Positions 17,009 to 23,012 of a stretch of 23,136 nt of DNA are shown piece by piece (position 1 is the first letter of the stretch; each line of letters starts with the position of its first letter). The stretch covers positions 1 through 23,136 of the forward strand of contig JAZQJE010000059.1 of NCBI GenBank assembly GCA_045541495.1, read 5' to 3'. The DNA comes from RGIG3009 sp045541495 (GTDB taxonomy: Bacteria > Bacillota > Clostridia > Oscillospirales > Acutalibacteraceae). A program made the position numbers and the translations under genes. The notes below the pieces were generated by a model, which made no database searches, was not told the DNA's origin, and saw nothing but the letters and a program-made list of their open reading frames with translations.

Positions 17009-17032
17009 AAAGCGGAAATCATTTCCGCTTTT
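17008..17032 (+). repeat. 25-bp palindromic repeat, copy 6, at the ardC-like stop
   Basis: Central C. Its first A is the last base of the TAA stop. It runs into TGAAAGGAG, the VirD4 ribosome binding site, exactly as copy 3 does before the CHAP gene. Confidence 0.9.
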
Positions 17033-17048
17033 TGAAAGGAGAGTTATT

Positions 17049-18965
17049 ATGAAATGGTATGTTCGCCTCATATTCGGCACTATGTTTGCGGTTGCATCGT
17101 GGGTGGGGATTGCCGCCCTTTTTTTCTTTCCTCAAGTGCTACATGGTGAATTGACCGTCTGGCAAGCTTGTTTCCAATGGGAGTATTATCCAATTATGCG
17201 GTTGTTCCTATGCAGCATCGTTGGCATACTCGGCGCATTATTGCTTAAAAGCGGTAACTCTCTTGATGATATTAAACTACGAACCGCAGGAGCAGGACAG
17301 TATGGTACTGCCAGATGGGCGTCAACTTCGGAGAGGAAGAAAATGTATCCGACCTTCAATGAGAAAAAGGCAACAAAAAGCGGGTTGGTTATAGACTATT
17401 CCGCTCATTCCTTCAGCGTCGATCTGTCCGAGCATAACATGATGGTATTAGCGCCACCAGGAGCCGGTAAAACAAAGTGCCTGTATATCCCCTCGATCTT
17501 ATACAACTGTCATGTCAATCGTAACACAAACGGCGGCGGCGCATCCTTGGTGGTCGTTGACGTCAAAGGCGAAGAATACATAGAAACAGCGGCGGTTGCC
17601 AAAGAAGCCGGATACACCATCCGCGTTCTTGACTACCGACATCCGTTGGAAAGCGACTGTAACAACATGATGTACGCCGTCAACACGTGCATGGATAAGA
17701 TGCTGACGTCGGAAAACGATCACGATAAAATTCTTTATCGCGCTCGCGCCGAACGATACGCAAAAATCCTTTCTTCGGCGATTATGAATACATCGGCGGT
17801 ACGCTCCACGGGCAGTTCGGAAAGCTCGGAGTTCTTCTCAACTACTGCCGAAGGTCTGATCACCGCTATTATCCTTCTTGTCAGCGAGTACGGATTGCCG
17901 AACGAACGACACCTACCGTCCGTTTTTCGCCTTTTAATCGAGCTAAACGGGCTTGTGCAAAACGAGGATGAAGAACCCGACACCGTGCAAAAAAACCGCT
18001 TAAAAGAGCTTCTGGCGCAACTGCCGGAAGAAAATCGTTCCAAGCTGTTTGCCGGAGCCTCAATCAATGCCGACATTCGTACATCTATGAACATCTTTTC
18101 CTCGGCAATGGCGAAGCTGCTTAATTTCGTTGACAACGAGCTTGAGCAAATGATCTGCGCCCACTCCGATGGATTCTCTGCCGAGGAGTTCGTCGAAAAG
18201 CCGACCATCGTTTATCTGATCGTCCCCGACGAAGACAGCACACGCCATTTATTCTCGTCATTGTTCATCCGACAAATGCTTACCGATCTGATCGCGTTCG
18301 GTAATGAGCAGAAGAATCTTACCCTTCCGCGAAAAGTCCTTTTCTTCTGGGACGAGTTCGGCAATAGCCCCGCGATCAAAGATCTTGCCAGCCAATTCAC
18401 GGCGGCGAGATCGCGCGGCATTCGCCTTATAATCGCGTTACAATCCCTCGCACAGCTCGAAGAACGGTACGGAAAAGCCACGGCAAAAATCATTCGTGAT
18501 GCTACACAAATGACGGTTTTTTCGTATACTTCTCCGACTGCCGAGGATACGGCACGCGAGTTATCCCACGCCCTCGGAAAATACACTACGGTGTCTGGAT
18601 CAAACAGCACAAGCAATAAAAGCAGTAGCCAAAATAGGCAGTTGATCGGTCGGGAGCTTCTCATGCCCGACGAGATCGCTCGCCTTCCTTTCGGTACCTT
18701 TGTAGTGATGAAAAGCGGATCCCGTCCGATCCAGGTGAGCCTCAAGCCGTTCATGCTTATTTGGAATAATCTTCCGAAATGCGATGAACGCCCTGCACCC
18801 AGGGATATAATTGAAATTGAGGTATTGACCGAAGAAAAGATCCGTGCAAGGCTCTCAAGCACCAATCTCTATGAAGGGATGCTTGACGACAGCTCTGATG
18901 ATCCCCCGCCCACCTCGTCGGCTCCCAAGAAAAAAGGATTTCGGAAGAAAACCAAAAAAGAATAG
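17049..18965 (+). CDS. VirD4/TraG-family type IV coupling protein
   Basis: 638 aa. Two N-terminal membrane helices (about 5-27 and 47-67), then the cytoplasmic ATPase. GTARWAS lies ahead of Walker A, which is APPGAGKT with K141. Walker B is VLFFWDEFGN with D435/E436, followed by the typical QFTAARSRGIRLIIALQSLAQLEERYG. It recruits the relaxase-DNA complex to the channel and pumps DNA with VirB4. The C-terminus is a basic tail (KKKGFRKKTKKE). GAAAGGAGAG precedes the ATG. As last gene of the operon it is followed by a strong terminator. Confidence 0.93.
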   Translation: MKWYVRLIFGTMFAVASWVGIAALFFFPQVLHGELTVWQACFQWEYYPIMRLFLCSIVGILGALLLKSGNSLDDIKLRTAGAGQYGTARWASTSERKKMYPTFNEKKATKSGLVIDYSAHSFSVDLSEHNMMVLAPPGAGKTKCLYIPSILYNCHVNRNTNGGGASLVVVDVKGEEYIETAAVAKEAGYTIRVLDYRHPLESDCNNMMYAVNTCMDKMLTSENDHDKILYRARAERYAKILSSAIMNTSAVRSTGSSESSEFFSTTAEGLITAIILLVSEYGLPNERHLPSVFRLLIELNGLVQNEDEEPDTVQKNRLKELLAQLPEENRSKLFAGASINADIRTSMNIFSSAMAKLLNFVDNELEQMICAHSDGFSAEEFVEKPTIVYLIVPDEDSTRHLFSSLFIRQMLTDLIAFGNEQKNLTLPRKVLFFWDEFGNSPAIKDLASQFTAARSRGIRLIIALQSLAQLEERYGKATAKIIRDATQMTVFSYTSPTAEDTARELSHALGKYTTVSGSNSTSNKSSSQNRQLIGRELLMPDEIARLPFGTFVVMKSGSRPIQVSLKPFMLIWNNLPKCDERPAPRDIIEIEVLTEEKIRARLSSTNLYEGMLDDSSDDPPPTSSAPKKKGFRKKTKKE

Positions 18966-18970
18966 CAAAG

Positions 18971-19004
18971 AAAAAAGCCGCCTGCGACAACAGGCGGCTT
19001 TTTT
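18971..19004 (+). terminator. Strong intrinsic terminator ending the conjugation operon
   Basis: Perfect 14-bp stem AAAAAAGCCGCCTG / CAGGCGGCTTTTTT with a 6-nt loop, starting 5 nt after the VirD4 stop. The A-run/T-run symmetry makes it potentially bidirectional. Its sequence is unrelated to the 25-bp palindrome family. Confidence 0.9.
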
Positions 19005-19009
19005 GATGT

Positions 19010-19083
19010 AAACGCAAGCAAAACAATCGCAACGCGTAATACACCGGATCACATCGGTAGTATATCACGTTTTGCTTGCGTTT
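19010..19083 (+). repeat. 15-bp perfect inverted repeat upstream of the Rep-like gene
   Basis: Arms AAACGCAAGCAAAAC (19010-19024) and GTTTTGCTTGCGTTT (19069-19083) enclose 44 nt that contains a smaller inverted repeat, ACCG...CGGT (19043-19058). It lies between the VirD4 terminator and the Rep-like gene. Candidates are an origin or initiator binding site, a long leader hairpin, or an oriT fold. No clear -35/-10 pair was found here, although the Rep-like gene needs a promoter somewhere after the terminator. Confidence 0.75.
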
Positions 19084-19115
19084 GCAATACCTAAAATAAA
19101 GGAGTTTGCAAAATC

Positions 19116-20222
19116 ATGCAATATATTAAAATCGCAAAAGAATTGAAAAAGAATCTTTCGCATCGCGAATTTATCCTGTACGGCATGATCGCCGCGTATC
19201 TGTCGATCCCAAACTTCGAGGCGACCCACGGCGGATTTAAGAAAATGATGTACACCCGCACTCGTGACGGTCACTTCAAGCTTGACAACGCATGGCGCGG
19301 ACTGCAGGAAAAAGGATACCTCAAAATGATTCGCATGCCGCTCGACCACAATACCTTCTATTATCGATATGAGCTTCTTTCAAAACCTCAAAAGAACATA
19401 CCGGCAAAGCGGACATTGTGCCTAGAGGAAGGGCGTCGGTATTTGAACAACTGTCCCCCGATCTACACCGAGCCGACACAGAATTATTACACAATCAGCC
19501 GCACCGTTCTTCTGGATCCGCAACTCTCCTTCTCGGAAAAATGGATTTGGATGATTGCTCAAAATTATCTTGAAATGTATGAGCAAGGAATCCTCAAAGA
19601 CAAAGACGGGTCGGCACTTGATTTTGTGCGAAAGACTGCCTTGCGATCGGCAACCGGCATTTGTAGCACCAAGTTTGACCGGCATTGGCGTAACCTTAAA
19701 GTATGCGGTTATCTTCACACTTCCCGCTTCTATGATACCGTTAATGGCGTTACGCGCTTTGAATACGCCTTTTCCGCTGACCCCTTCGCCACGCCCGCCT
19801 TGCAGAAAGAACACTCTAAAATGGGCAAAATGAGCGAAAACACGCCTATTATCACCGAAAAGGCAACCGAGATCCCCCGTGATCCGCGTATTGTCAAACA
19901 GATCATCCGTGAAAATATCCGTTACGAGGATCTTGTCGCCCAATCCCGCTTGATCCATGAGGATGGTTTCTTCTATTCCAAAGGACGTCTGGATGCCATT
20001 GTCGATCTGATGGTAAGCGTATTTTGCACTAAAAAGGCAACAGTACGTGTCAACGGCGAAAATACATACACGGATATTGTGCGCAGTAGAATCATGGCGC
20101 TCGACTATGAACACATCCTTTACGGTGTCTTGTACAAGCTGTGGGAGTATGGCGAAGAAGACATTACCAATGTAAGGGCGTATCGTCTGACCGTTCTTTA
20201 TAATGCCATTGAAAGCATCTAA
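19116..20222 (+). CDS. Replication-initiator-like winged-helix protein (RepA_N/DUF6017-like)
   Basis: 368 aa. The N-terminal part appears to hold two winged-helix-like units: about 13-80 (LSHREFILYGMIAAYLSIPN ... LDNAWRGLQEKGYLKMIRM) and about 128-200 (LSFSEKWIWMIAQNYLEM ... FDRHWRNLKVCGYLHTSRF). The C-terminal ~100 residues (YEDLVAQ ... IVDLMVSVFCTKK ... NVRAYRLTVLYNA) follow the pattern of the C-terminal domain found in clostridial RepA-type initiators. The predicted role is binding an origin for plasmid-like replication of the excised element, or regulation of transfer. AAAGGAG lies about 11 nt before the ATG. It has its own transcription start region behind the operon terminator and a 15-bp inverted repeat. 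Confidence 0.65.
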   Translation: MQYIKIAKELKKNLSHREFILYGMIAAYLSIPNFEATHGGFKKMMYTRTRDGHFKLDNAWRGLQEKGYLKMIRMPLDHNTFYYRYELLSKPQKNIPAKRTLCLEEGRRYLNNCPPIYTEPTQNYYTISRTVLLDPQLSFSEKWIWMIAQNYLEMYEQGILKDKDGSALDFVRKTALRSATGICSTKFDRHWRNLKVCGYLHTSRFYDTVNGVTRFEYAFSADPFATPALQKEHSKMGKMSENTPIITEKATEIPRDPRIVKQIIRENIRYEDLVAQSRLIHEDGFFYSKGRLDAIVDLMVSVFCTKKATVRVNGENTYTDIVRSRIMALDYEHILYGVLYKLWEYGEEDITNVRAYRLTVLYNAIESI

Positions 20223-20271
20223 CAGCGCGAATAATATTTGCAAAAAAGGAGAAAAAATCTAAAAAAATCAG

Positions 20272-20334
20272 CTATAAACCGCGTGGCAACGCGGTTCTTG
20301 CGTCCCGCTCGGCCACGGCGATGTGCTTTTTCAT
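20272..20334 (-). CDS. Possible 20-codon small ORF or leader peptide
   Basis: Read on the minus strand, an ATG at 20334 follows GGAG with 7 nt spacing and opens a 20-residue frame (start MKKHIAVAERD, end ALPRGL) closed by TAG at 20272-20274. Its last third coincides with the hairpin at 20277-20296, which on this strand is followed by a run of T residues. That layout resembles a leader peptide ending in a terminator. No family recognised and no clear promoter; it may be chance. Confidence 0.2.
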   Translation of the reverse strand: MKKHIAVAERDARTALPRGL

Positions 20335-20393
20335 GTAATCGCTCCAAGGGGGCAGTCTACCCTTTTTTAATGCGGACATAATTCGGACAATTT

Positions 20394-20437
20394 CCATGGG
20401 CGCCGATCGCTGATTCAGGCGTCCATGGGTTTCTTTT
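20394..20437 (+). terminator. Probable intrinsic terminator downstream of the Rep-like gene
   Basis: An 11-bp stem, CCATGGGCGCC (20394-20404) with GGCGTCCATGG (20418-20428), contains one G-U pair and a 13-nt loop. It is followed by GTTTCTTTTT. It lies ~170 nt after the Rep-like stop and could end that transcript. Confidence 0.5.
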
Positions 20438-20583
20438 TGCCGAGTGACTACACGGGAATTGATACTATGTAAATTCGATTATTAAAAATTGTCACCATGA
20501 CGCCCGCAAGCGAATTATTACCCCTTAAAATATAAAATCTTTTGTTTATTATCCAGTCTGTCTATCAATCAAAGGCACAAAGG

Positions 20584-20622
20584 ATCGCGGACAACTGATG
20601 CGCCATACGGCGCGTCCGCGAT
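20584..20622. other. Bulged GC-rich hairpin upstream of the integrase
   Basis: ATCGCGGAC (20584-20592) pairs with GTCCGCGAT (20614-20622). Directly inside, GCGCC (20600-20604) pairs with GGCGC (20609-20613) around a 4-nt loop, leaving a 7-nt bulge on one side. Without a T run it is not a terminator. It may be a protein-binding or oriT-type structure. Confidence 0.6.
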
Positions 20623-20651
20623 GAAGGGAACTCCCCCCGAGGAAAAAAGGA

Positions 20652-20681
20652 TTGAAAATTCACCGAATGCAGGTGTATTTT
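20652..20681 (+). promoter_or_regulatory. Possible sigma-A promoter for the integrase
   Basis: TTGAAA (20652-20657), 18 nt, TATTTT (20676-20681). The -35 box is good, the -10 box mediocre. It sits about 30 nt before the ATG chosen at 20714 and inside any longer reading starting at 20621, which supports the shorter protein. Confidence 0.4.
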
Positions 20682-20713
20682 ATTTGTACTACCATAAGGG
20701 GGTATATACCACG

Positions 20714-21733
20714 ATGAAATACAAAGAATGGCTGACTACATGGCTCGAGATCTACAAGCTACCCCACGTCGGCAAAAAACAACAATCAAACTGTATGCAT
20801 GCGGTTGCCATTATCAACCGATCACCGATCGCCGAAAAGGACGTAAAAGAAATCAGCGAACAAGATCTGCAGATCATATTAAATACATCCAAAAAACTTA
20901 ATTCGGACAACGGATACAGTAAATCCATGCTTGAAAAGATACGCTTGGTTATGCGGCAGTCCTTTCGCCCGCTCGTCCGTAACGGAACGATCACCGTTTC
21001 TCCCGCAACCGAATTGATACTACCCCTCGCTTCAACAAAAGAGATTCTTCCGCTCACTCACTCCGAACAGGACGCCGTCGAAGCAGCATGTTACACCGAC
21101 GCGCTCGGTCACCTTATTCTTTTCCTCTTGGATACGGGACTGCGTATGTCTGAAATGACGAATTTGAAATGGGAACACTACAATCCAGACGACGGACAGT
21201 ACGGAAGTATTTTTATTGCCGACTCTAAAACACCTGCAGGTGTTCGCAAGGTCTATTTGATCTACCGCGCTCGGCAGATCATCGGCGCGCAGGAACGGAT
21301 CAACGAGTATATTTTTAATCATACCAGGCATAAGCCGGTCACAAAAACCGTCATGCGTCGACTTGTGGATCGGATCCGCAAAAAAAGCGGCGTCATGGAA
21401 TTAGCCTGTCATGTATGCCGGCATACCTTTGTAACCAGACTTGCAGAAAGAGGCGCGCCGGTAAAGGCGATCGCACAGATCATCGGGCATGCCAACTCTG
21501 ACTATGTGCTAGATATTTATGCAAAACTCGAAGCAGACGAACTGCGCAAAACCATCTATATTCTGGATCCGAAACATCATCACTCTACATTGATGGGAGC
21601 GCCCGTGCATCTGCCCGTATCGCTATATAATGAGCTGACAGTTGTTGCCAGCGAACAACACACGAATATAGACATGCTGATTACCTTCCTGCTAACGACA
21701 GCTATTGAGGACATAAAGAAAAAGCGGAAATAA
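20714..21733 (+). CDS. int: Tyrosine recombinase (integrase) with a ribbon-helix-helix-like tail
   Basis: 339 aa from ATG 20714, behind AAGGGGG (20696-20702). An in-frame ATG at 20621 would add 31 residues but lacks a ribosome binding site. The N-terminal ~100 residues are a SAM-like arm-binding domain. The catalytic set is complete: R144 in DTGLRMSEMTNLKW, H233 and R236 in HVCRHTF, H259 in IGHANS, Y269 in LDIYAKL. It should excise and integrate the element at a short core site. After the catalytic domain, about 293-335 (VHLPVSLYNELTVVASEQ ... ITFLLTTAIEDI) look like an added ribbon-helix-helix motif. The last codons (KKKRK, TAA) lie inside palindrome copy 7. Confidence 0.9.
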   Translation: MKYKEWLTTWLEIYKLPHVGKKQQSNCMHAVAIINRSPIAEKDVKEISEQDLQIILNTSKKLNSDNGYSKSMLEKIRLVMRQSFRPLVRNGTITVSPATELILPLASTKEILPLTHSEQDAVEAACYTDALGHLILFLLDTGLRMSEMTNLKWEHYNPDDGQYGSIFIADSKTPAGVRKVYLIYRARQIIGAQERINEYIFNHTRHKPVTKTVMRRLVDRIRKKSGVMELACHVCRHTFVTRLAERGAPVKAIAQIIGHANSDYVLDIYAKLEADELRKTIYILDPKHHHSTLMGAPVHLPVSLYNELTVVASEQHTNIDMLITFLLTTAIEDIKKKRK

Positions 21734-21744
21734 TTTCCGCTTTT
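21720..21744 (+). repeat. 25-bp palindromic repeat, copy 7, containing the integrase stop
   Basis: The central base is A, the only such copy, and this creates the TAA stop (21731-21733) of the integrase. The left arm therefore codes for the final basic residues. It is followed by TTGAAG and then the toxin-antitoxin promoter. Confidence 0.9.
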
Positions 21745-21758
21745 TTGAAGAATATATA

Positions 21759-21795
21759 TTGACAAACAGGATAAAATGTAGTACAATGTATTACA
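21759..21795 (+). promoter_or_regulatory. Toxin-antitoxin promoter with overlapping tandem-palindrome operator
   Basis: TTGACA (21759-21764), 17 nt, TACAAT (21782-21787): a near-consensus sigma-A promoter. Two adjacent palindromes of the form TGTA-N-TACA (21777-21785 and 21787-21795) cover the -10 box. This is a good operator for autorepression by the RelB-like ribbon-helix-helix antitoxin alone or with toxin. Confidence 0.85.
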
Positions 21796-21813
21796 GAAAG
21801 GGAGTGTGATTCT

Positions 21814-22035
21814 ATGAGTTTTTCTATTCGCTTATCCGAAGAAGAAAGGATCCTTGCCGAGAGTTATGCCAAGCTCCATGCGCTGTCTTTGGGCGAAGCG
21901 TTCAAAAAGGCGCTTTTTGAAAAGATCGAGGATGAATACGACATTACCGTTGCGGACGAAGCTTACGCTGACTATGTTGCAAGCGGAAGAAAAAGCCGTC
22001 CTATCTCCGATCTTTGGAAGGAACTCGACATATGA
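21814..22035 (+). CDS. RelB-type antitoxin (ribbon-helix-helix)
   Basis: 73 aa. The start MSFSIRLSEEERILAESYAK has the ribbon-helix-helix layout (short beta strand, then two helices to about 44). The acidic C-terminal part (DEYADYVASGRKSRPISDLWKEL-type) would wrap the toxin. GAAAGGGAG precedes the ATG. Its TGA overlaps the toxin ATG (ATGA at 22032-22035), the usual coupling that keeps antitoxin in step with toxin. Flanked by palindrome copies 7 and 8 together with the toxin. Confidence 0.85.
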   Translation: MSFSIRLSEEERILAESYAKLHALSLGEAFKKALFEKIEDEYDITVADEAYADYVASGRKSRPISDLWKELDI

Positions 22036-22301
22036 CATACGAAGTATTAACAACGGCACGGTTTGACAAGGAGTTCAAGAAACTGGATCGATACACGCAA
22101 CGTATGCTTAAGGCGTGGATCGAAAAGAATCTGGTTGGTTGCTCCAATCCCAGGCTTCACGGCAAAGGATTGACAGCGAACCGAAGCGGACAATGGCGAT
22201 ACCGCATTGGTGATTATCGCATCATTGCAGAAATCCAAGACGAGAAACTGGTGATCCTTGCTCTCACAATCGGTCATCGGCGAAAGGTCTACGAGAACTG
22301 A
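22032..22301 (+). CDS. RelE/ParE-superfamily toxin
   Basis: 89 aa from ATG 22032, chosen for the 4-nt overlap with the antitoxin stop. It shows the RelE-type pattern: LTTARFDKEFKKLD at the N-terminus, HGKGL, the WRYRIGDYRIIAEI strand pair and a terminal IGHRRKVYEN. The conserved basic residues and Tyr near the C-terminus resemble ribosome-dependent mRNA-cleaving members, though ParE-like gyrase inhibitors share the fold. It probably stabilises the element by post-segregational killing. The TGA stop is followed at once by copy 8. Confidence 0.85.
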   Translation: MTYEVLTTARFDKEFKKLDRYTQRMLKAWIEKNLVGCSNPRLHGKGLTANRSGQWRYRIGDYRIIAEIQDEKLVILALTIGHRRKVYEN

Positions 22302-22333
22302 AAAAGCGGAAATGATTTCCGCTTTTTCAGTTC
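22295..22333 (+). repeat. 25-bp palindromic repeat, copy 8, within a 39-bp perfect palindrome
   Basis: The core is 22302-22326 with central G. The match extends to 19 bp on each side (left arm starts GAACTG, right arm ends CAGTTC), so the toxin's last codons are mirrored downstream. This is the longest of the nine and a strong terminator candidate for the toxin-antitoxin operon. Confidence 0.9.
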
Positions 22334-22356
22334 TGAACAAACCGCATTTTTGCTTC

Positions 22357-22385
22357 TTGACAGAACGAAGTATGAAGTGTATAAT
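22357..22385 (+). promoter_or_regulatory. Perfect-consensus sigma-A promoter without a downstream protein gene
   Basis: TTGACA (22357-22362), exactly 17 nt, TATAAT (22380-22385). It is the best promoter in the window. The expected start is near 22392. No ribosome site/ORF pair of believable length follows, which points to a non-coding RNA. Confidence 0.85.
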
Positions 22386-22391
22386 CAAGGA

Positions 22392-22596
22392 AACGGGGCA
22401 AGAAAAAAAGACACCCCGTCCGATCGTAGAATCGGCGCCAACCGATTAAACGATCTCCTATGAACGATGTAGCAGCATCGAACAAGGATTGACAGAATGT
22501 CTGTTATGTTTGTGACCGCAATCACAGCAATGATTGTATCACAACATTTAGAATTTTGCAACCCTATTCGATGTTTTCACATCGGATAGGGTTTTT
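22392..22596 (+). ncRNA. Candidate structured non-coding RNA of about 205 nt
   Basis: Bounded by the consensus promoter and by an intrinsic terminator. Hairpins in order: ACGGGG/CCCCGT (22393-22419), CCGAT/ATCGG (22420-22435), CGATG/CATCG (22465-22480), TTGTGA/TCACAA (22510-22544, with an alternative TCACA at 22522), then the terminator. I see no convincing open reading frame in the transcript. I do not recognise it as 6S, SRP RNA, RNase P RNA or a riboswitch. It could be a regulatory RNA of the element, or the 5' part of a longer RNA if the terminator hairpin is only an internal stem. Confidence 0.55.
22560..22596 (+). terminator. Intrinsic terminator of the candidate ncRNA
   Basis: AACCCTAT-T-CGATG (22560-22573) pairs with CATCG-G-ATAGGGTT (22580-22593): a 14-bp stem with one U-G pair and a 6-nt loop, followed by a T run. 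On the minus strand there is no T run, so it acts for + transcription. Confidence 0.85.
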
Positions 22597-23012
22597 GTCT
22601 GCTATATCCGCTGCGACGCAGCGCATATATACAAACTGAATGTCGAGCGACATTTACACCAAACGGTGTCGCGAACCGTTACCTACCGATCTGACAGCCA
22701 GTATGCGACTACCTCGTTTAACGAGCGAGCGTGCCTGCCGTGCATAGCACGGGATCGGAGATTGCAGAAGGTCTGCAACGTAAATACGCACCTAGAACGC
22801 TAACTGCTGTATTGCTACCGGCGTCGGATGTAGGAAGGGTGGTGTAATCGTCGGAGTCACGACACATCGTCGGAATGACGATAAAGAAAAAAAGTAACAC
22901 TTCTGGGTTTTCCAAGGTGTTGACTTTGCGGCAGAATGTTGCAGCATTCTGCCGTAACACAATGTCTTGGAAAAAGCAGTAGCCTCGCCTCTTGCGAAGC
23001 GAGGCTACGCCT
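22597..23012. other. Gene-free block packed with perfect hairpins (candidate structured RNA)
   Basis: Perfect stems: CGCTGCG/CGCAGCG (22609-22623), AATGTCG/CGACATT (22639-22654), AACGGT/ACCGTT (22662-22680), CTCGTT/AACGAG (22713-22725), CCGTGC/GCACGG (22738-22752), TTGCAGA/TCTGCAA (22762-22778), AGCCTCGC/GCGAGGCT (22981-23006). CCGATC (22686-22691) pairs with GATCGG (22753-22758), closing a multibranch loop around two of them. A compound stem spans 22908-22974: TTTTCCAAG/CTTGGAAAA, GTGTT/AACAC, CGGCAGAATG/CATTCTGCCG. Short minus-strand reading frames here look like chance. The strand of any transcript is uncertain; + is favoured by the upstream promoter. Confidence 0.6.

Larger units (their letters stand above)
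20223..20713. other. Non-coding, hairpin-rich interval between Rep-like gene and integrase (candidate oriT or origin region)
   Basis: About 490 nt without a convincing protein gene. In order: a ribosome-site-like AAAAAAGGAG (20243-20252) with no start codon near it; hairpin AACCGCGT/ACGCGGTT (20277-20296); CCAAGGGGGCAGTCTACCC followed by a T run (20344-20368); CGGACA twice, 11 bp apart (20373, 20384) and again at 20588; a terminator-like hairpin (20394-20437); an AT-rich stretch (about 20456-20575); a second hairpin (20584-20622); and a possible integrase promoter. Density of inverted repeats beside a Rep-like gene and an integrase fits an oriT, replication origin or attP-arm region, but I see no recognised nic site. 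Confidence 0.45.

Noticed and set aside
20283..20381. A GTG-initiated ~32-codon frame on the + strand after the orphan AGGAG
   Set aside because: The ribosome-like site is more than 30 nt upstream of the GTG and the frame crosses hairpins and the GGGGGCAGTC block; no support.
22489..22517. A second TTGACA in the gene-free block as another promoter
   Set aside because: The bases 17 nt downstream (GTGACC) do not resemble a -10 box; it lies inside the candidate RNA.
22718..22960. Minus-strand frame of 80 codons in the gene-free block (and 22857-23108)
   Set aside because: No ribosome binding site, no recognisable protein features, and they run through perfect hairpins and, for the second, the tRNA fragment.
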